From Methanoculleus bourgensis MS2 (GTDB lineage: Archaea; Halobacteriota; Methanomicrobia; Methanomicrobiales; Methanoculleaceae): a stretch of DNA of 64,000 bases. Under the pieces are notes generated by a model. The model was not told the origin of the DNA and searched no databases. It worked only from the letters and a program-made list of their open reading frames with translations. How positions within the stretch are numbered: the stretch's first letter is position 1; every line of letters starts with the position of its first letter. Location: contig NC_018227.2 in assembly GCF_000304355.2 (NCBI RefSeq), forward strand, positions 744,001 through 808,000, given 5' to 3'. Shown in pieces: positions 44,573 through 52,313 of this stretch. The translations under genes and the position numbers were made by a program.

Positions 44573-45631
44573 TCAGATCCCCTCCTCTTTCCCGACCAGC
44601 CTGAACGAGTCTGCGTATGGCGGCCGGAGCACCCCGATCTCGGTGATGATCGCATCGACAAGGTCGAGGGGGGTGGCATCGAAGGCGTAGTTGAGCACGG
44701 CCACCCCGTCGGGTGCGAGCTGGCGGTCGCCGCAGTACGCAAGTTCGGTCCGGTCCCGCTCCTCGACGGTGATCTCCTTCTCGGTCCGGGCGAGGTCGAA
44801 CGTGGAGACCGGCGCCGCGACGTAGAACGGTATCCCGTGATGGCGGGCGGCGACGGCGTGCATGTAGGTCCCGATCTTGTTGAAGACCGCATCCTTCGTG
44901 ATACGGTCCGCACCGACGATGACGAGGTCGATCGCTCCCTTCCGCATCAGGTATGCTGCCGATGAGTCAGGGATGAGGGTCACGTCGATCCCGTCCCGAG
45001 CGAGTTCCCAGCAGGTGAGCCGGGACCCCTGGTTCAGCGGCCTGGTCTCGCAGGCGATCACCCGCACGTCCTTTCCGGCAGCAACCGCCGACCTGATCAC
45101 CCCGAGCGCCGTTCCCCAGCACCGGCAGGCGAGCGCTCCCGCATTGCAGTGGGTGAGCACGGTGCACCTGGCAGGGAAGAGTTCTTCGCCGAACGTACCG
45201 AGCCTCCGGCAGGTCAGTTCGTCCTCCTCGGCGACGGCATTTGCTTCTGCGATCGCGAGTGCCTTCGCTTCCGCAACCGATGCAGCCATCGCCACCTTTC
45301 TTACCACACGGTCGATCCCCCATGCGAGGTTCACCGCGGTCGGGCGGGTGCCCCTGAGCAGGTCTGCGGCCTGCCCGACCCCCTCTCGGAACCGGTCCAG
45401 ATCCGGTTCAGCGCTCCGGACGGCCGCGAGCGCCACACCCATCGCGCCTGCGATGCCGAGCGCAGGCGCCCCCCTGACCTCGAGCCTCCGGATCGCTCGG
45501 GCAAGGTCCTCGACGGTGGTGCACCGCACCACTCTGTACTGGCCGGGGAGGAGGGTCTGGTCGATGTAGACGATGCTTCCGGTCTCTTCCTCCCACGCGA
45601 TGGTGTAGGGCTCCCTCTCTGGCATGCTCAT
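44573..45631 (-). CDS. mtnA: S-methyl-5-thioribose-1-phosphate isomerase
   Basis: 352 residues, full length. MtnA isomerises 5-methylthioribose-1-phosphate to the ribulose form in salvage of methylthioadenosine. Features are RGAPALGIAGAMGVALA, the catalytic Cys in THCNAGALACRCWG, Asp in IVGADRITKDAVFNKIG and VAAPVSTFDL. The eIF2B-alpha/R15P isomerase relatives share the fold, but the motifs fit MtnA. Its start overlaps the HdrA-like stop by 4 bases. In methanogens such enzymes can also feed 5-deoxyribose phosphate routes; which applies here is open. Confidence 0.9.
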   Translation of the reverse strand: MSMPEREPYTIAWEEETGSIVYIDQTLLPGQYRVVRCTTVEDLARAIRRLEVRGAPALGIAGAMGVALAAVRSAEPDLDRFREGVGQAADLLRGTRPTAVNLAWGIDRVVRKVAMAASVAEAKALAIAEANAVAEEDELTCRRLGTFGEELFPARCTVLTHCNAGALACRCWGTALGVIRSAVAAGKDVRVIACETRPLNQGSRLTCWELARDGIDVTLIPDSSAAYLMRKGAIDLVIVGADRITKDAVFNKIGTYMHAVAARHHGIPFYVAAPVSTFDLARTEKEITVEERDRTELAYCGDRQLAPDGVAVLNYAFDATPLDLVDAIITEIGVLRPPYADSFRLVGKEEGI

Positions 45632-46902
45632 CCCGCCCTGAGCGTGTCCAGGTACGCCCGCATCGCCGCCGCCCCGCCCATGGCGACCGAGTCAGGTATA
45701 TCCCTCGGCGCGGTGGCCGTCCCTGCAACGTAGACCCCGGGCTTCACCGTGAGCACAGGGCCGACTTTCTGGTCGGCAACACCGAAGAACCCGGTCTCTT
45801 CCTGCGGGATACCAAGCATCCTGCCGATATCCCCCGCTCCATGGGCAGGCTCAAGCCCGACCGAGAGCACCACAAGGTCAGGGTGGACCGTCTCCACCTC
45901 GCAGGTCTCGGTGTTCTCAGCAACCATCGTCAGGTGGTCGTTCTCCTCGAGCACCTCCCCCGGGAACCCACGGACGAACCGGATCCCGAGGCTCTTCGCC
46001 CGCTCGTAGTACTCCTCGTAGCCCTTGCCGTATGCCCGGATGTCGTTGTAGAAGACGGTGACCTCGATCTCGGGGTTCTTCTCCCGGATGAGCATGGCGT
46101 TCTTCATCGCGTACATGCAGCAGACCCCGGAGCAGTAGGGGTGGCCGGCGGCGATATCCCGGGAGCCGACACACTGGACGAAGGCTATGCTCCGGGGCGG
46201 TTTGCCGTTGGAAAGCCGCCTCAGTTCGCCTCCTGTCGGCCCGCTCGCATTGATCATCCGTTCAAACTCGAGGCTCGTGATCACGTCCGGGATGGTGAGG
46301 TAGCGGAGTTGTGCCTTACCCCTGGCATCAAACGTCCCGTAACCGGTTGCGACGATGATGCTTGCCGCCTGGATATCGATGACCCGCTCCTCGTCCTCAC
46401 GGAGGATCGCCTCCCTGCCGCAGACGTCATAGCAGAGACCGCACTCGATGCAGTGCTCCTGGTCCTTGACGACGATGTCGGGGACGGCCTGCGCGTGGGG
46501 CTTGTAGATGGCTTTCCGAACACCGATGCCGGCGTCAAACCGGTTGTAGACCTCCACCGGGCAGATCTGGGTGCAGTCCCCGCACCCGTTGCACTCGTCC
46601 TCGATGATGTAGCGGGGGTGCTTCCTGACCCTGACATGGAAGTTCCCCGCCTCGCCCTCGACCGACTCGACCTCGGAGCATGTGTGGATGGTGACGTTCG
46701 GGTTCCGGCCCACTTCCACCATCTTCGGAGAGAGGATACACATGGAGCAGTCGTTGGTCGGGAACGTCTTGTCGAGCTGCGCCATATGTCCGCCGATGGA
46801 GGGTTCGCGCTCGATGAGATGCACGTGGATGTTGTGGCCGGCGAGGTCGAGCGCCGCCTGGATGCCAGCGACCCCGGCCCCGATGATGACGACGTCAGCC
46901 AT
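45628..46902 (-). CDS. Short HdrA-like FAD/iron-sulfur protein
   Basis: 424 residues from the ATG at 46902, preceded by GGAGGTACC; an upstream ATG at 46941 lacks a ribosome-binding site. The FAD motif is VIIGAGVAGIQAALDLA, and the HdrA signature NDCSMCILSPKM follows. Two 4Fe-4S segments read CNGCGDCTQICPVEV and CIECGLCYDVCGREAI, then SGVCCMYAMKNAMLIRE. It is about two thirds the length of methanogen HdrA and lacks its C-terminal ferredoxin domain. HdrA bifurcates electrons in heterodisulfide reduction; this paralogue, with no hdrBC or mvhD nearby, probably serves another redox partner. Confidence 0.87.
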   Translation of the reverse strand: MADVVIIGAGVAGIQAALDLAGHNIHVHLIEREPSIGGHMAQLDKTFPTNDCSMCILSPKMVEVGRNPNVTIHTCSEVESVEGEAGNFHVRVRKHPRYIIEDECNGCGDCTQICPVEVYNRFDAGIGVRKAIYKPHAQAVPDIVVKDQEHCIECGLCYDVCGREAILREDEERVIDIQAASIIVATGYGTFDARGKAQLRYLTIPDVITSLEFERMINASGPTGGELRRLSNGKPPRSIAFVQCVGSRDIAAGHPYCSGVCCMYAMKNAMLIREKNPEIEVTVFYNDIRAYGKGYEEYYERAKSLGIRFVRGFPGEVLEENDHLTMVAENTETCEVETVHPDLVVLSVGLEPAHGAGDIGRMLGIPQEETGFFGVADQKVGPVLTVKPGVYVAGTATAPRDIPDSVAMGGAAAMRAYLDTLRAG

Positions 46903-47386
46903 GGCGGTACCTCCCTGCAAGTTTGACGTATTCCCGTGCATTGTGGACGATGCTCTCCTGTTGTTCGGGCGTCGTCTCCCTGACCACTTTCCCGGGCACG
47001 CCGAGGACCAGCGAGTGCGGCGGGATCTCTTTTCCTTCGGTCACCACGGCACCGGCGCCGATGATGGACCCTTCCCCCACCACCGCGCCGTTCAGGACGA
47101 TGGCGCCCATTCCGACGAGTACCCGGTCGCGAACGGTGCAGCCGTGCAGGATGGCGCCGTGACCGACAGAGACCTCAGCCCCGATGCTGACCGGGAACCC
47201 GACCGTGGTGTGGACGACGGCGTTGTCCTGGACGTTTGAGCCCGCCCCTACCGTGATCATGTCCTTATCGGCCCTGACCACGGCGCCGAACCAGATGCTC
47301 ACGTCGTCGGCGAGCGTCACGTCTCCGATGACTGTTGCGTTCTCCGCAATAAAGACGCGGTCCCCCACAACTGATCCACTCTCCAT
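46895..47386 (-). CDS. Gamma-class carbonic anhydrase family protein
   Basis: 163 residues with left-handed beta-helix hexapeptide repeats (IGDVTLADDVSIWFGAVVRA, GAIVLNGAVVGEG). The three zinc-binding His of the Cam family are present: DNAVVHTT and VSVGHGAILHG. It hydrates CO2 to bicarbonate or acts as a related acyltransferase-fold protein. It is the first gene of the operon with the HdrA-like, MtnA and DUF116 genes, overlapping the next gene by 8 bases. Its promoter must lie in the spacer 47387-47716. Confidence 0.87.
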   Translation of the reverse strand: MESGSVVGDRVFIAENATVIGDVTLADDVSIWFGAVVRADKDMITVGAGSNVQDNAVVHTTVGFPVSIGAEVSVGHGAILHGCTVRDRVLVGMGAIVLNGAVVGEGSIIGAGAVVTEGKEIPPHSLVLGVPGKVVRETTPEQQESIVHNAREYVKLAGRYRHG

Positions 47387-47716
47387 AGTACGTCTACTAT
47401 TGGTTGCAACGATACAAAATCCTCTCCCTCACCGGTGAGGAAAGGCCGCACGCGCCCGGTGAGGGGAGACGCAAATCCACGCGGACTGCGACGGGCGGCG
47501 TGGCGGGAGCCCGGCTCTGGTTAACGATGAGCCGCACGCAGAAGTTCGCGGAGTCGGTGTGGGTGTCGGTAGTCCAGTTCGCGCTCTTTGTGCACTTCAG
47601 CGTGAAGCGACAGAGTTTGGGTGACGGAATGTTCCCCGCGAAGGCACGAGAGTGAGGTAGCTCCACTCCCGGCACTGATCACTACCCATAAACCCCCCCA
47701 CGGCAAACGCCTTCTG
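47387..47716. other. Divergent spacer with palindrome and repeat-like end
   Basis: Between the gamma-carbonic anhydrase and coaD. It contains CTACTATTGGTTGCAACG (47394-47411), resembling the family B end CTACTATTGGTTAGTCTG, and a perfect 14-base palindrome CCTCACCGGTGAGG (47427-47440). Degenerate CGCGAAG/GAAGTTCGCGG words follow (47540-47650). No convincing gene. Confidence 0.4.
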
Positions 47717-48175
47717 ATGAAAGTGATGGTCGGGGGGACGTTCGATCCCCTGCATGCCGGGCACAAGAAACTCCTCTCCCGTTCCTTTGAACTGGCAGGG
47801 CCTGATGGTGAGGTGATCATAGGGTTGACGACCGACGAGTTTGCCGGCGCGAAGGTGCACCCTGTCCACCCCTACCAGGAACGGCTGGCAAACATTACGA
47901 CTTTTATCAGGAAACGCGGCTACACGGCAGAGTGGAAGGTCGAACCGCTCTCCGACCGCTACGGCAGCGCCCTCGATGCGGACTTTGACATACTCGTCGT
48001 CTCAGAGGAGACCTTCCCGGTTGCCGTGGAGATAAACGAACTCCGACGGCAGCGGGGAAGGAGAAAAGTGGACCTCCACGAGATCTCGTGCGTCCTCGCT
48101 GAAGACGGCCGGCGGATCTCGAGCACCCGGGTCTACCGGGGGGAGATCGACCGGTACGGGCGCCTGATCAGATAA
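47717..48175 (+). CDS. coaD: Phosphopantetheine adenylyltransferase, archaeal type
   Basis: 152 residues from the ATG at 47717; longer frame to 47621 lies in repeat-like sequence. Nucleotidyltransferase signatures are GGTFDPLHAGHKKLL (the HxGH motif) and ISSTRVYRGEID (the ISSTxxR motif). It transfers AMP from ATP to 4'-phosphopantetheine, giving dephospho-CoA. The stop overlaps the convergent pyrI end by 8 bases. Confidence 0.9.
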   Translation: MKVMVGGTFDPLHAGHKKLLSRSFELAGPDGEVIIGLTTDEFAGAKVHPVHPYQERLANITTFIRKRGYTAEWKVEPLSDRYGSALDADFDILVVSEETFPVAVEINELRRQRGRRKVDLHEISCVLAEDGRRISSTRVYRGEIDRYGRLIR

Positions 48176-48635
48176 TGTAGTTTGTGATATCGTCCTTGAT
48201 CAACCAGTCACAGTAGAGGCAGTGCAGCCCTTTCTCAAGCACCTCGAACGTGCTCTCCACCGGCTCGTTTGTGTTTGTGATGCAACCGGGATTCGGGCAC
48301 CTGACCACGCCTTTGAGGACCTTCGGGATCTTCACGCCCTTCTTCTCCACCACCTGGTACTCCCGGATGATGTTGATCTTTGCATGCGGTGCGATCAGGG
48401 CGATCCGGTCTACCTCCTCTTTCCGGAGTTCCCGCCTCTCTATCTTGACGATATCCTTCTTCCCGAGCCGCTTGCTCCCGACGTTCGTTGCGATGCTCAG
48501 GCATTCCCGGGTCGACCCTGTGATGCCGAGGATCTTTAAGACGTTCAACGCCTCGCCTGCCGTGATATGGTCGATCACGGTGCCGTTCCTGATAGGGCTG
48601 ACGAGCAGCCCCCGTGACGGATCGGTCCTGCTCAT
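48168..48635 (-). CDS. pyrI: Aspartate carbamoyltransferase regulatory subunit
   Basis: 155 residues. PyrI dimers bind CTP/ATP and hold the PyrB trimers together for feedback control of pyrimidine synthesis. The allosteric domain is N-terminal (NGTVIDHITAGEALNVLKIL). The C-terminal zinc domain has four Cys in VRCPNPGCITN and HCLYCDW. The start overlaps the pyrB stop by 4 bases (ATGA). Confidence 0.95.
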   Translation of the reverse strand: MSRTDPSRGLLVSPIRNGTVIDHITAGEALNVLKILGITGSTRECLSIATNVGSKRLGKKDIVKIERRELRKEEVDRIALIAPHAKINIIREYQVVEKKGVKIPKVLKGVVRCPNPGCITNTNEPVESTFEVLEKGLHCLYCDWLIKDDITNYII

Positions 48636-49528
48636 CCCATCACCTCACTGAGGAGCGCCATCCTGACAGGCACCCCGTTCCTTGCCTGCTCAAAGTAGCG
48701 CGCATACGGCGTGCGGTCCACCGCCGGGTCGATCTCCCCGGCGCGCGGGAGCGGATGGAGGATCATCAGGTGCTCCTTGACGCCGGCAAGAAGGTCGGGC
48801 GTGATCCGGTAACTGGACGCGACGTTGTAGTACGACGCCGAGTCAGGGAACCGCTCGCGCTGGATCCTCGTGACATAGAGGACGTCGAGATCCCGGACAA
48901 CCTCCTGCACGTCCTCATGCTCGACCACCTCCATGCCGCGCTCCCTGAGTTCGAGGGTGATGTTCGCCGGCATCTCGAGCCCCCCCGGCGCGATCGTGTG
49001 CAACGTGACGCCATAGAGCGAGAGGGCGAGTGCCAGCGAGTGCGCGGTCCTCCCGTAGCGCAGGTCCCCGAGCAGCCCGACATTGATCCCATCAACCGGC
49101 ATCGACTGCCTGATCGTGTAGAGGTCGAGCAGCGTCTGGCTCGGGTGCTGCCCCGCGCCGTCGCCAGCGTTGATGACCGGCACCGTGGCGAACTCACTTG
49201 CCAGCCGTGCCGCCCCTTCCTTTGGGTGGCGGAGCACGATGGCGTCCGCGTAGCCGCTCAGCACCCTGATGGTGTCGGCCAGTGTCTCTCCCTTGACGAT
49301 AGAACTTGCCTCGACCGAATCGACGCTGATCCACCTTCCGCCGAGCCGCGCCATGGCCGTCGCAAACGACATCCGTGTGCGGGTGCTGGGCTCAAAGAAG
49401 AGAAGAGCCGCAAGTTTATCCTCAAGCATCCGGGGCTGGTAGCTCCCGGTATCAAACTCCTGCGCCCGATCGAGCAGGTAATCAAGATCGCTGCGCTCAA
49501 AATCACGGATAGAAATAATGTGGTACAT
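48632..49528 (-). CDS. pyrB: Aspartate carbamoyltransferase catalytic subunit
   Basis: 298 residues from the ATG at 49528 (YHIISIRDFERSDLDYLLDR start). An ATG at 49606 would add 26 unconserved residues. It makes carbamoyl-aspartate from carbamoyl phosphate and aspartate. Motifs: carbamoyl phosphate loop FFEPSTRTRMSF, HPSQTLLDLYTI, and LHPLPRAGEIDPAVD. pyrB and pyrI form a coupled operon. A T-rich/A-rich tract around 49655-49670 may carry divergent TATA elements for this operon and the small gene at 49729. Confidence 0.95.
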   Translation of the reverse strand: MYHIISIRDFERSDLDYLLDRAQEFDTGSYQPRMLEDKLAALLFFEPSTRTRMSFATAMARLGGRWISVDSVEASSIVKGETLADTIRVLSGYADAIVLRHPKEGAARLASEFATVPVINAGDGAGQHPSQTLLDLYTIRQSMPVDGINVGLLGDLRYGRTAHSLALALSLYGVTLHTIAPGGLEMPANITLELRERGMEVVEHEDVQEVVRDLDVLYVTRIQRERFPDSASYYNVASSYRITPDLLAGVKEHLMILHPLPRAGEIDPAVDRTPYARYFEQARNGVPVRMALLSEVMG

Positions 49529-49728
49529 TGTGTGGCTACCTTCCGGAGATCCGGCCCTGGTCAGGCGTGCGGGCGCCCGAATCTCCCCGCCTCCCCGCCG
49601 TGACACGGACAGACCCCCTCTTCTCTCCTGAATACTGGTTCATCCCGCATCCACTAATACTTTTTTTCTGATCCATACAGCAACCTTTGTCAGGTCTGCC
49701 TCCTCATACTATCCGGGAGGAGATCTTC

Positions 49729-49914
49729 GTGTCAGAAGAGAAGGAAGGGTATGCCCCTGAGGTCTGCCATCACTGCGGGGGGCTTGGGTGCCTGTATTGC
49801 AACAAATTGGGGACTGTGATGGTGCTGCAGCCGTCGCAGAAATGCAAGCACTGCAACGGTGACTGTTGCATCTACTGCGGCTACACCGGGTGGGAGCACC
49901 CGTTGCGGGAGTAA
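49729..49914 (+). CDS. Small protein with two Cys4 zinc-finger-like motifs
   Basis: 61 residues from a GTG at 49729, with Shine-Dalgarno CGGGAGGAG ending 7 bases upstream. A TTG at 49687 would put that site inside the gene. The protein has two copies of a C-x2-C-x3-C-x2-C-type motif: CHHCGGLGCLYC (about 12-23) and CKHCNGDCCIYC (about 40-51), spaced like DnaJ-type zinc ribbons. It could bind zinc or an Fe-S cluster. Function is unknown to me. It is divergent from pyrB. Confidence 0.8.
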   Translation: MSEEKEGYAPEVCHHCGGLGCLYCNKLGTVMVLQPSQKCKHCNGDCCIYCGYTGWEHPLRE

Positions 49915-50058
49915 ATCCCTTTATCTTTCGGAGCCCGTTGGCGGCATGACCGGGAAGACCTCCCCTGCGCACGCTGGGGGATGGGAGCGACGTCCCTCGT
50001 CGGGATCACTTCCACCCCGCGCACGGCCTCCCTTCATGCCGGCGGAGGTCTACCGCGA

Positions 50059-50081
50059 TAGTATCGCAGCGTGCGATACTA
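50059..50081. repeat. Perfect inverted repeat (10-bp stem, 3-base loop)
   Basis: The arms TAGTATCGCA and TGCGATACTA flank GCG. It lies mid-spacer, about 145 bases after the small Cys-rich gene, so it could be a transcription stop, an RNA stability element or a protein-binding palindrome. Confidence 0.6.
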
Positions 50082-50328
50082 CCGGCTGTACCCAACCGTG
50101 GATCAGACGCCTGATCGCCAGGCATATCGGGTGTTGCTGTTTTGTCTATTGGGGGACTTGACCTCAAGAATCGGGCGTACCGGGACGAGGGTACGACCTC
50201 ATCAACAAACTCCCTTCTCTGAAAGAGGAGTCTCCCTGGTTGCGGGAGGGCGAGCGTTCCAGCCGCTCGTGCGTTCACGAACCACTTCAGGGGTCTTGCC
50301 GAAGAACGAACCTCATTGTGTGCAATGG

Positions 50329-50338
50329 TATTATAAAG
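50329..50338 (+). promoter_or_regulatory. TATA-box of the small protein gene at 50370
   Basis: TATTATAAAG is about 30-40 bases before the ATG at 50370, leaving a very short leader with GCGGTGAG near the start. Confidence 0.55.
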
Positions 50339-50369
50339 GATGATATTGCTCTGGGCTGCGGTGAGAACC

Positions 50370-50663
50370 ATGATGTTTTTGGTCACCCTCGTACATCCGC
50401 CGGAACTTTGTCTTGCAAGGAAGGAATTTACTCCTGAAACCAAACTCTGGATTGATGGAATGGATGATTCAGCGAAGAAACTCGGTATAAAGGTTCATGG
50501 AGCATATTCCTGTCCAACTGAGCATGCCCTCTATTTTGTACTCGAATCAGACGATTACCGGTCTATTACCGCATTCTTCTCAGGCATAATGCTTACCAAT
50601 AATAATGGGCGAATATCCCCCGTAAATCCCCTCAAAGTATCCGCTGAAATTCTTATCAAGTGA
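50370..50663 (+). CDS. Small alpha/beta protein, DUF3303-like
   Basis: 97 residues from the ATG at 50370 (a second ATG at 50373 is equal). It reads MFLVTLVHPPELC, then KKLGIKVHGAYSCPTEHALY, FVLESDDYRSITAFFSG and VSAEILIK, which fits a compact ferredoxin-like fold resembling DUF3303-type proteins. It is less GC-rich than its neighbours, so recent transfer is possible. Function unknown. Confidence 0.6.
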   Translation: MMFLVTLVHPPELCLARKEFTPETKLWIDGMDDSAKKLGIKVHGAYSCPTEHALYFVLESDDYRSITAFFSGIMLTNNNGRISPVNPLKVSAEILIK

Positions 50664-50746
50664 AGCCGGTTCTCCAGGTTGGAGAAAGAACAAATTTTAT
50701 TTTTCCTGCTTTCACCCTGTCCGCGCCATGTCCTAATCGCATCGTG

Positions 50747-50766
50747 CCCCCGACTTCAGTCGGGGG
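50747..50766. repeat. Hairpin CCCCCGACT/AGTCGGGGG at the trmI stop
   Basis: CCCCCGACTTCAGTCGGGGG is a perfect 9-bp stem with a 2-base loop that includes the trmI stop codon (50756-50758). The motif, followed here by TAGTTGAC, is like the hairpin near ends of many IS200/IS605-family elements. No tnpA or tnpB is nearby, so it could be a solitary relic, or simply act as a terminator for trmI. Confidence 0.55.
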
Positions 50767-51496
50767 TAGTTGACTTTCGTGCAATCGTGATGTAGCCGCT
50801 GTGGGCGACCCGGGTCGATGGACGGGTCCCCCTGCTTGAGCGCGTCAGTTCCCGTTCCATGCACTCGTAGCAGTGGACGTCGCGGAAGAGCGGTCCCGCG
50901 GTATCGAGCGTGACGAACGTGTGCTCGAGGAACGGGGTGTAGCATGCCAGGTAGCCGCCGGGCCGGAGGAGCGAGTAGGCGTGCTCCACGTGTGCCGGTG
51001 TTATTGTCAGGTCCAGGTGAACGACGTCGAACTCACCGGTCGCCTCCAGCATATCAGCCGCGATCACCTCGACGTTATCGAGGCGGGCGTCCCTGATGTT
51101 CCGGGCAGCGAGCCGGGCAAACTCCGGGCGCACCTCGTAGGTCTTCACCTCGCGGGCGATGTTCCCGAAGTAGATCGCGGCAACACCGCTCCCGGTCCCG
51201 GCATCGAGGACAACGTCGCTACGGTTCATTCCCGTGTAGGCGATCACGATCCCGATATCCTTTGGGAGCATCGGGGCTCCGCTCCGCTTCGCGTGAACAA
51301 AGAAGTCGGTCGGCCGGGGACGGAGCACGACGAACGGGACGTCGAGATGGGTCCTGATCTCGTCTCCCGGGCTCATACCTGCAAGTGCGCCGAGGTCGAT
51401 CATCCCCCGGTCGGTAGAGAACTGGCCTTCGCCCGCCTTCACGAAGTACTCGCGTTTCTTACCGACGAGCAGGACTTCTTCGCCGTCCTCGATCAT
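50756..51496 (-). CDS. trmI: tRNA (adenine-N1)-methyltransferase, TrmI family
   Basis: 246 residues. Archaeal TrmI makes N1-methyladenosine at tRNA positions 57 and 58. The N-terminal beta-barrel is followed by the SAM-binding VLDAGTGSGVAAIYFG motif and HLDLTITPAHVEHAY. The start overlaps the NAC stop by 4 bases. The protein ends inside the hairpin at 50747-50766, so its last residues (STTPD) may have been changed by an insertion remnant. Confidence 0.9.
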   Translation of the reverse strand: MIEDGEEVLLVGKKREYFVKAGEGQFSTDRGMIDLGALAGMSPGDEIRTHLDVPFVVLRPRPTDFFVHAKRSGAPMLPKDIGIVIAYTGMNRSDVVLDAGTGSGVAAIYFGNIAREVKTYEVRPEFARLAARNIRDARLDNVEVIAADMLEATGEFDVVHLDLTITPAHVEHAYSLLRPGGYLACYTPFLEHTFVTLDTAGPLFRDVHCYECMERELTRSSRGTRPSTRVAHSGYITIARKSTTPD

Positions 51497-51834
51497 TGCT
51501 CTGCGAGCTTCAGGATCGCTTCGGCGATATCGCCACGGGTCTCGATGAGCGTCTGCCGCGCGACCTCTTCGGTCGCGCCGGTCTGGGACGAGACAAGGGC
51601 GACGTCCTCGTCCGGGATCTCCGGGACCGCCTCTTCAAACCGCCCCTCTCCGGTGATCTGGTAGGAGGTGACTCCCTGCATGGTTGTCGCGACGACCTGG
51701 GCCTCGTCGAAGATGTAATTGCCGGCTGAGGTGTAGATCACCACCTTCTCCACGCCCTCGATCTCCTCCATCTCCATGCCCATCTGTTTCATCATCTGTT
51801 TCATCTTTCTTGGGTTTATCTTTCCTGGAAACAT
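51493..51834 (-). CDS. nac: Nascent polypeptide-associated complex protein
   Basis: 113 residues, homodimeric archaeal alpha-NAC. It has the NAC domain (KVVIYTSAGNYIFDEAQVVA, QITGEGRFEE) and a C-terminal UBA domain (VALVSSQTGATEEVARQTLI). NAC binds nascent chains at the ribosome exit. Met-rich N-terminus (KMKQMMKQMGMEME). It overlaps the PUA gene by 19 bases and trmI by 4. Confidence 0.95.
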   Translation of the reverse strand: MFPGKINPRKMKQMMKQMGMEMEEIEGVEKVVIYTSAGNYIFDEAQVVATTMQGVTSYQITGEGRFEEAVPEIPDEDVALVSSQTGATEEVARQTLIETRGDIAEAILKLAEQ

Positions 51835-52313
51835 TCCGTTCCCCTCCCTTGTCGTACTTTTACCGCTACACCGTAATTAAATGCCAGCATCTCCGGGCCT
51901 GAGAGCAGGGCTGCACCTGTGGCGAGGAGCAGGTCGTCGCCGGTCACCACCAGCACTTCGTCTCCTGCGCGGATGCCGGCATCGGCGGCGATGACGTGCT
52001 TTGCCATAGCGTTCTTCCCGTCCGCGATGAACGGGGCCACATCCTCCTGCACCGCCACCCGGTACGCCGGGGGAGCGAGCCTGGTCGAGAGACGCGCCGC
52101 CCCGGTGATCCCGAGGGTCAGGCGGCCGTCCTGTGCCCTGACGGTGGCAAGCCTCTCCTTTCCGAGCCGCACCTGGCGGATGCGCCCCGTTGAGGAGAGC
52201 TGGAAGGTACATTCGTCGGGAAAGAGAGCCTCTCCCGACCCGGCGCCGAACTGGAAGTCAGCTATCGTCCTGACCCGCCGGAGCAGACTGTCTTTTGAGT
52301 ATCCGGTTGACAC
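51816..52313 (-). CDS. PUA-domain RNA-binding protein
   Basis: 165 residues from a GTG at 52313 with GAGGAG about 10 bases upstream; the ATG at 52385 would overlap recJ by 128 bases. The C-terminal PUA domain (about 85-160) shows YRVAVQEDVAPFIADGKNAM, DAGIRAGDEVLVVTGDDLLL and ATGAALLSGPEMLAF. The first 80 residues are pre-PUA-like (DECTFQLSSTGRIRQVRL). It is probably an RNA modification or ribosome-related factor, fitting its place between recJ and nac. Specific target unknown. Confidence 0.85.
   Translation of the reverse strand: MSTGYSKDSLLRRVRTIADFQFGAGSGEALFPDECTFQLSSTGRIRQVRLGKERLATVRAQDGRLTLGITGAARLSTRLAPPAYRVAVQEDVAPFIADGKNAMAKHVIAADAGIRAGDEVLVVTGDDLLLATGAALLSGPEMLAFNYGVAVKVRQGRGTECFQER

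Larger units (their letters stand above)
49915..50369. other. Intergenic region with a strong hairpin
   Basis: No gene is evident. TAGTATCGCA-GCG-TGCGATACTA (50059-50081) is a perfect 10-bp stem with a 3-base loop, not followed by a T-run. A TATA box for the next gene is at 50329-50338. Confidence 0.45.
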
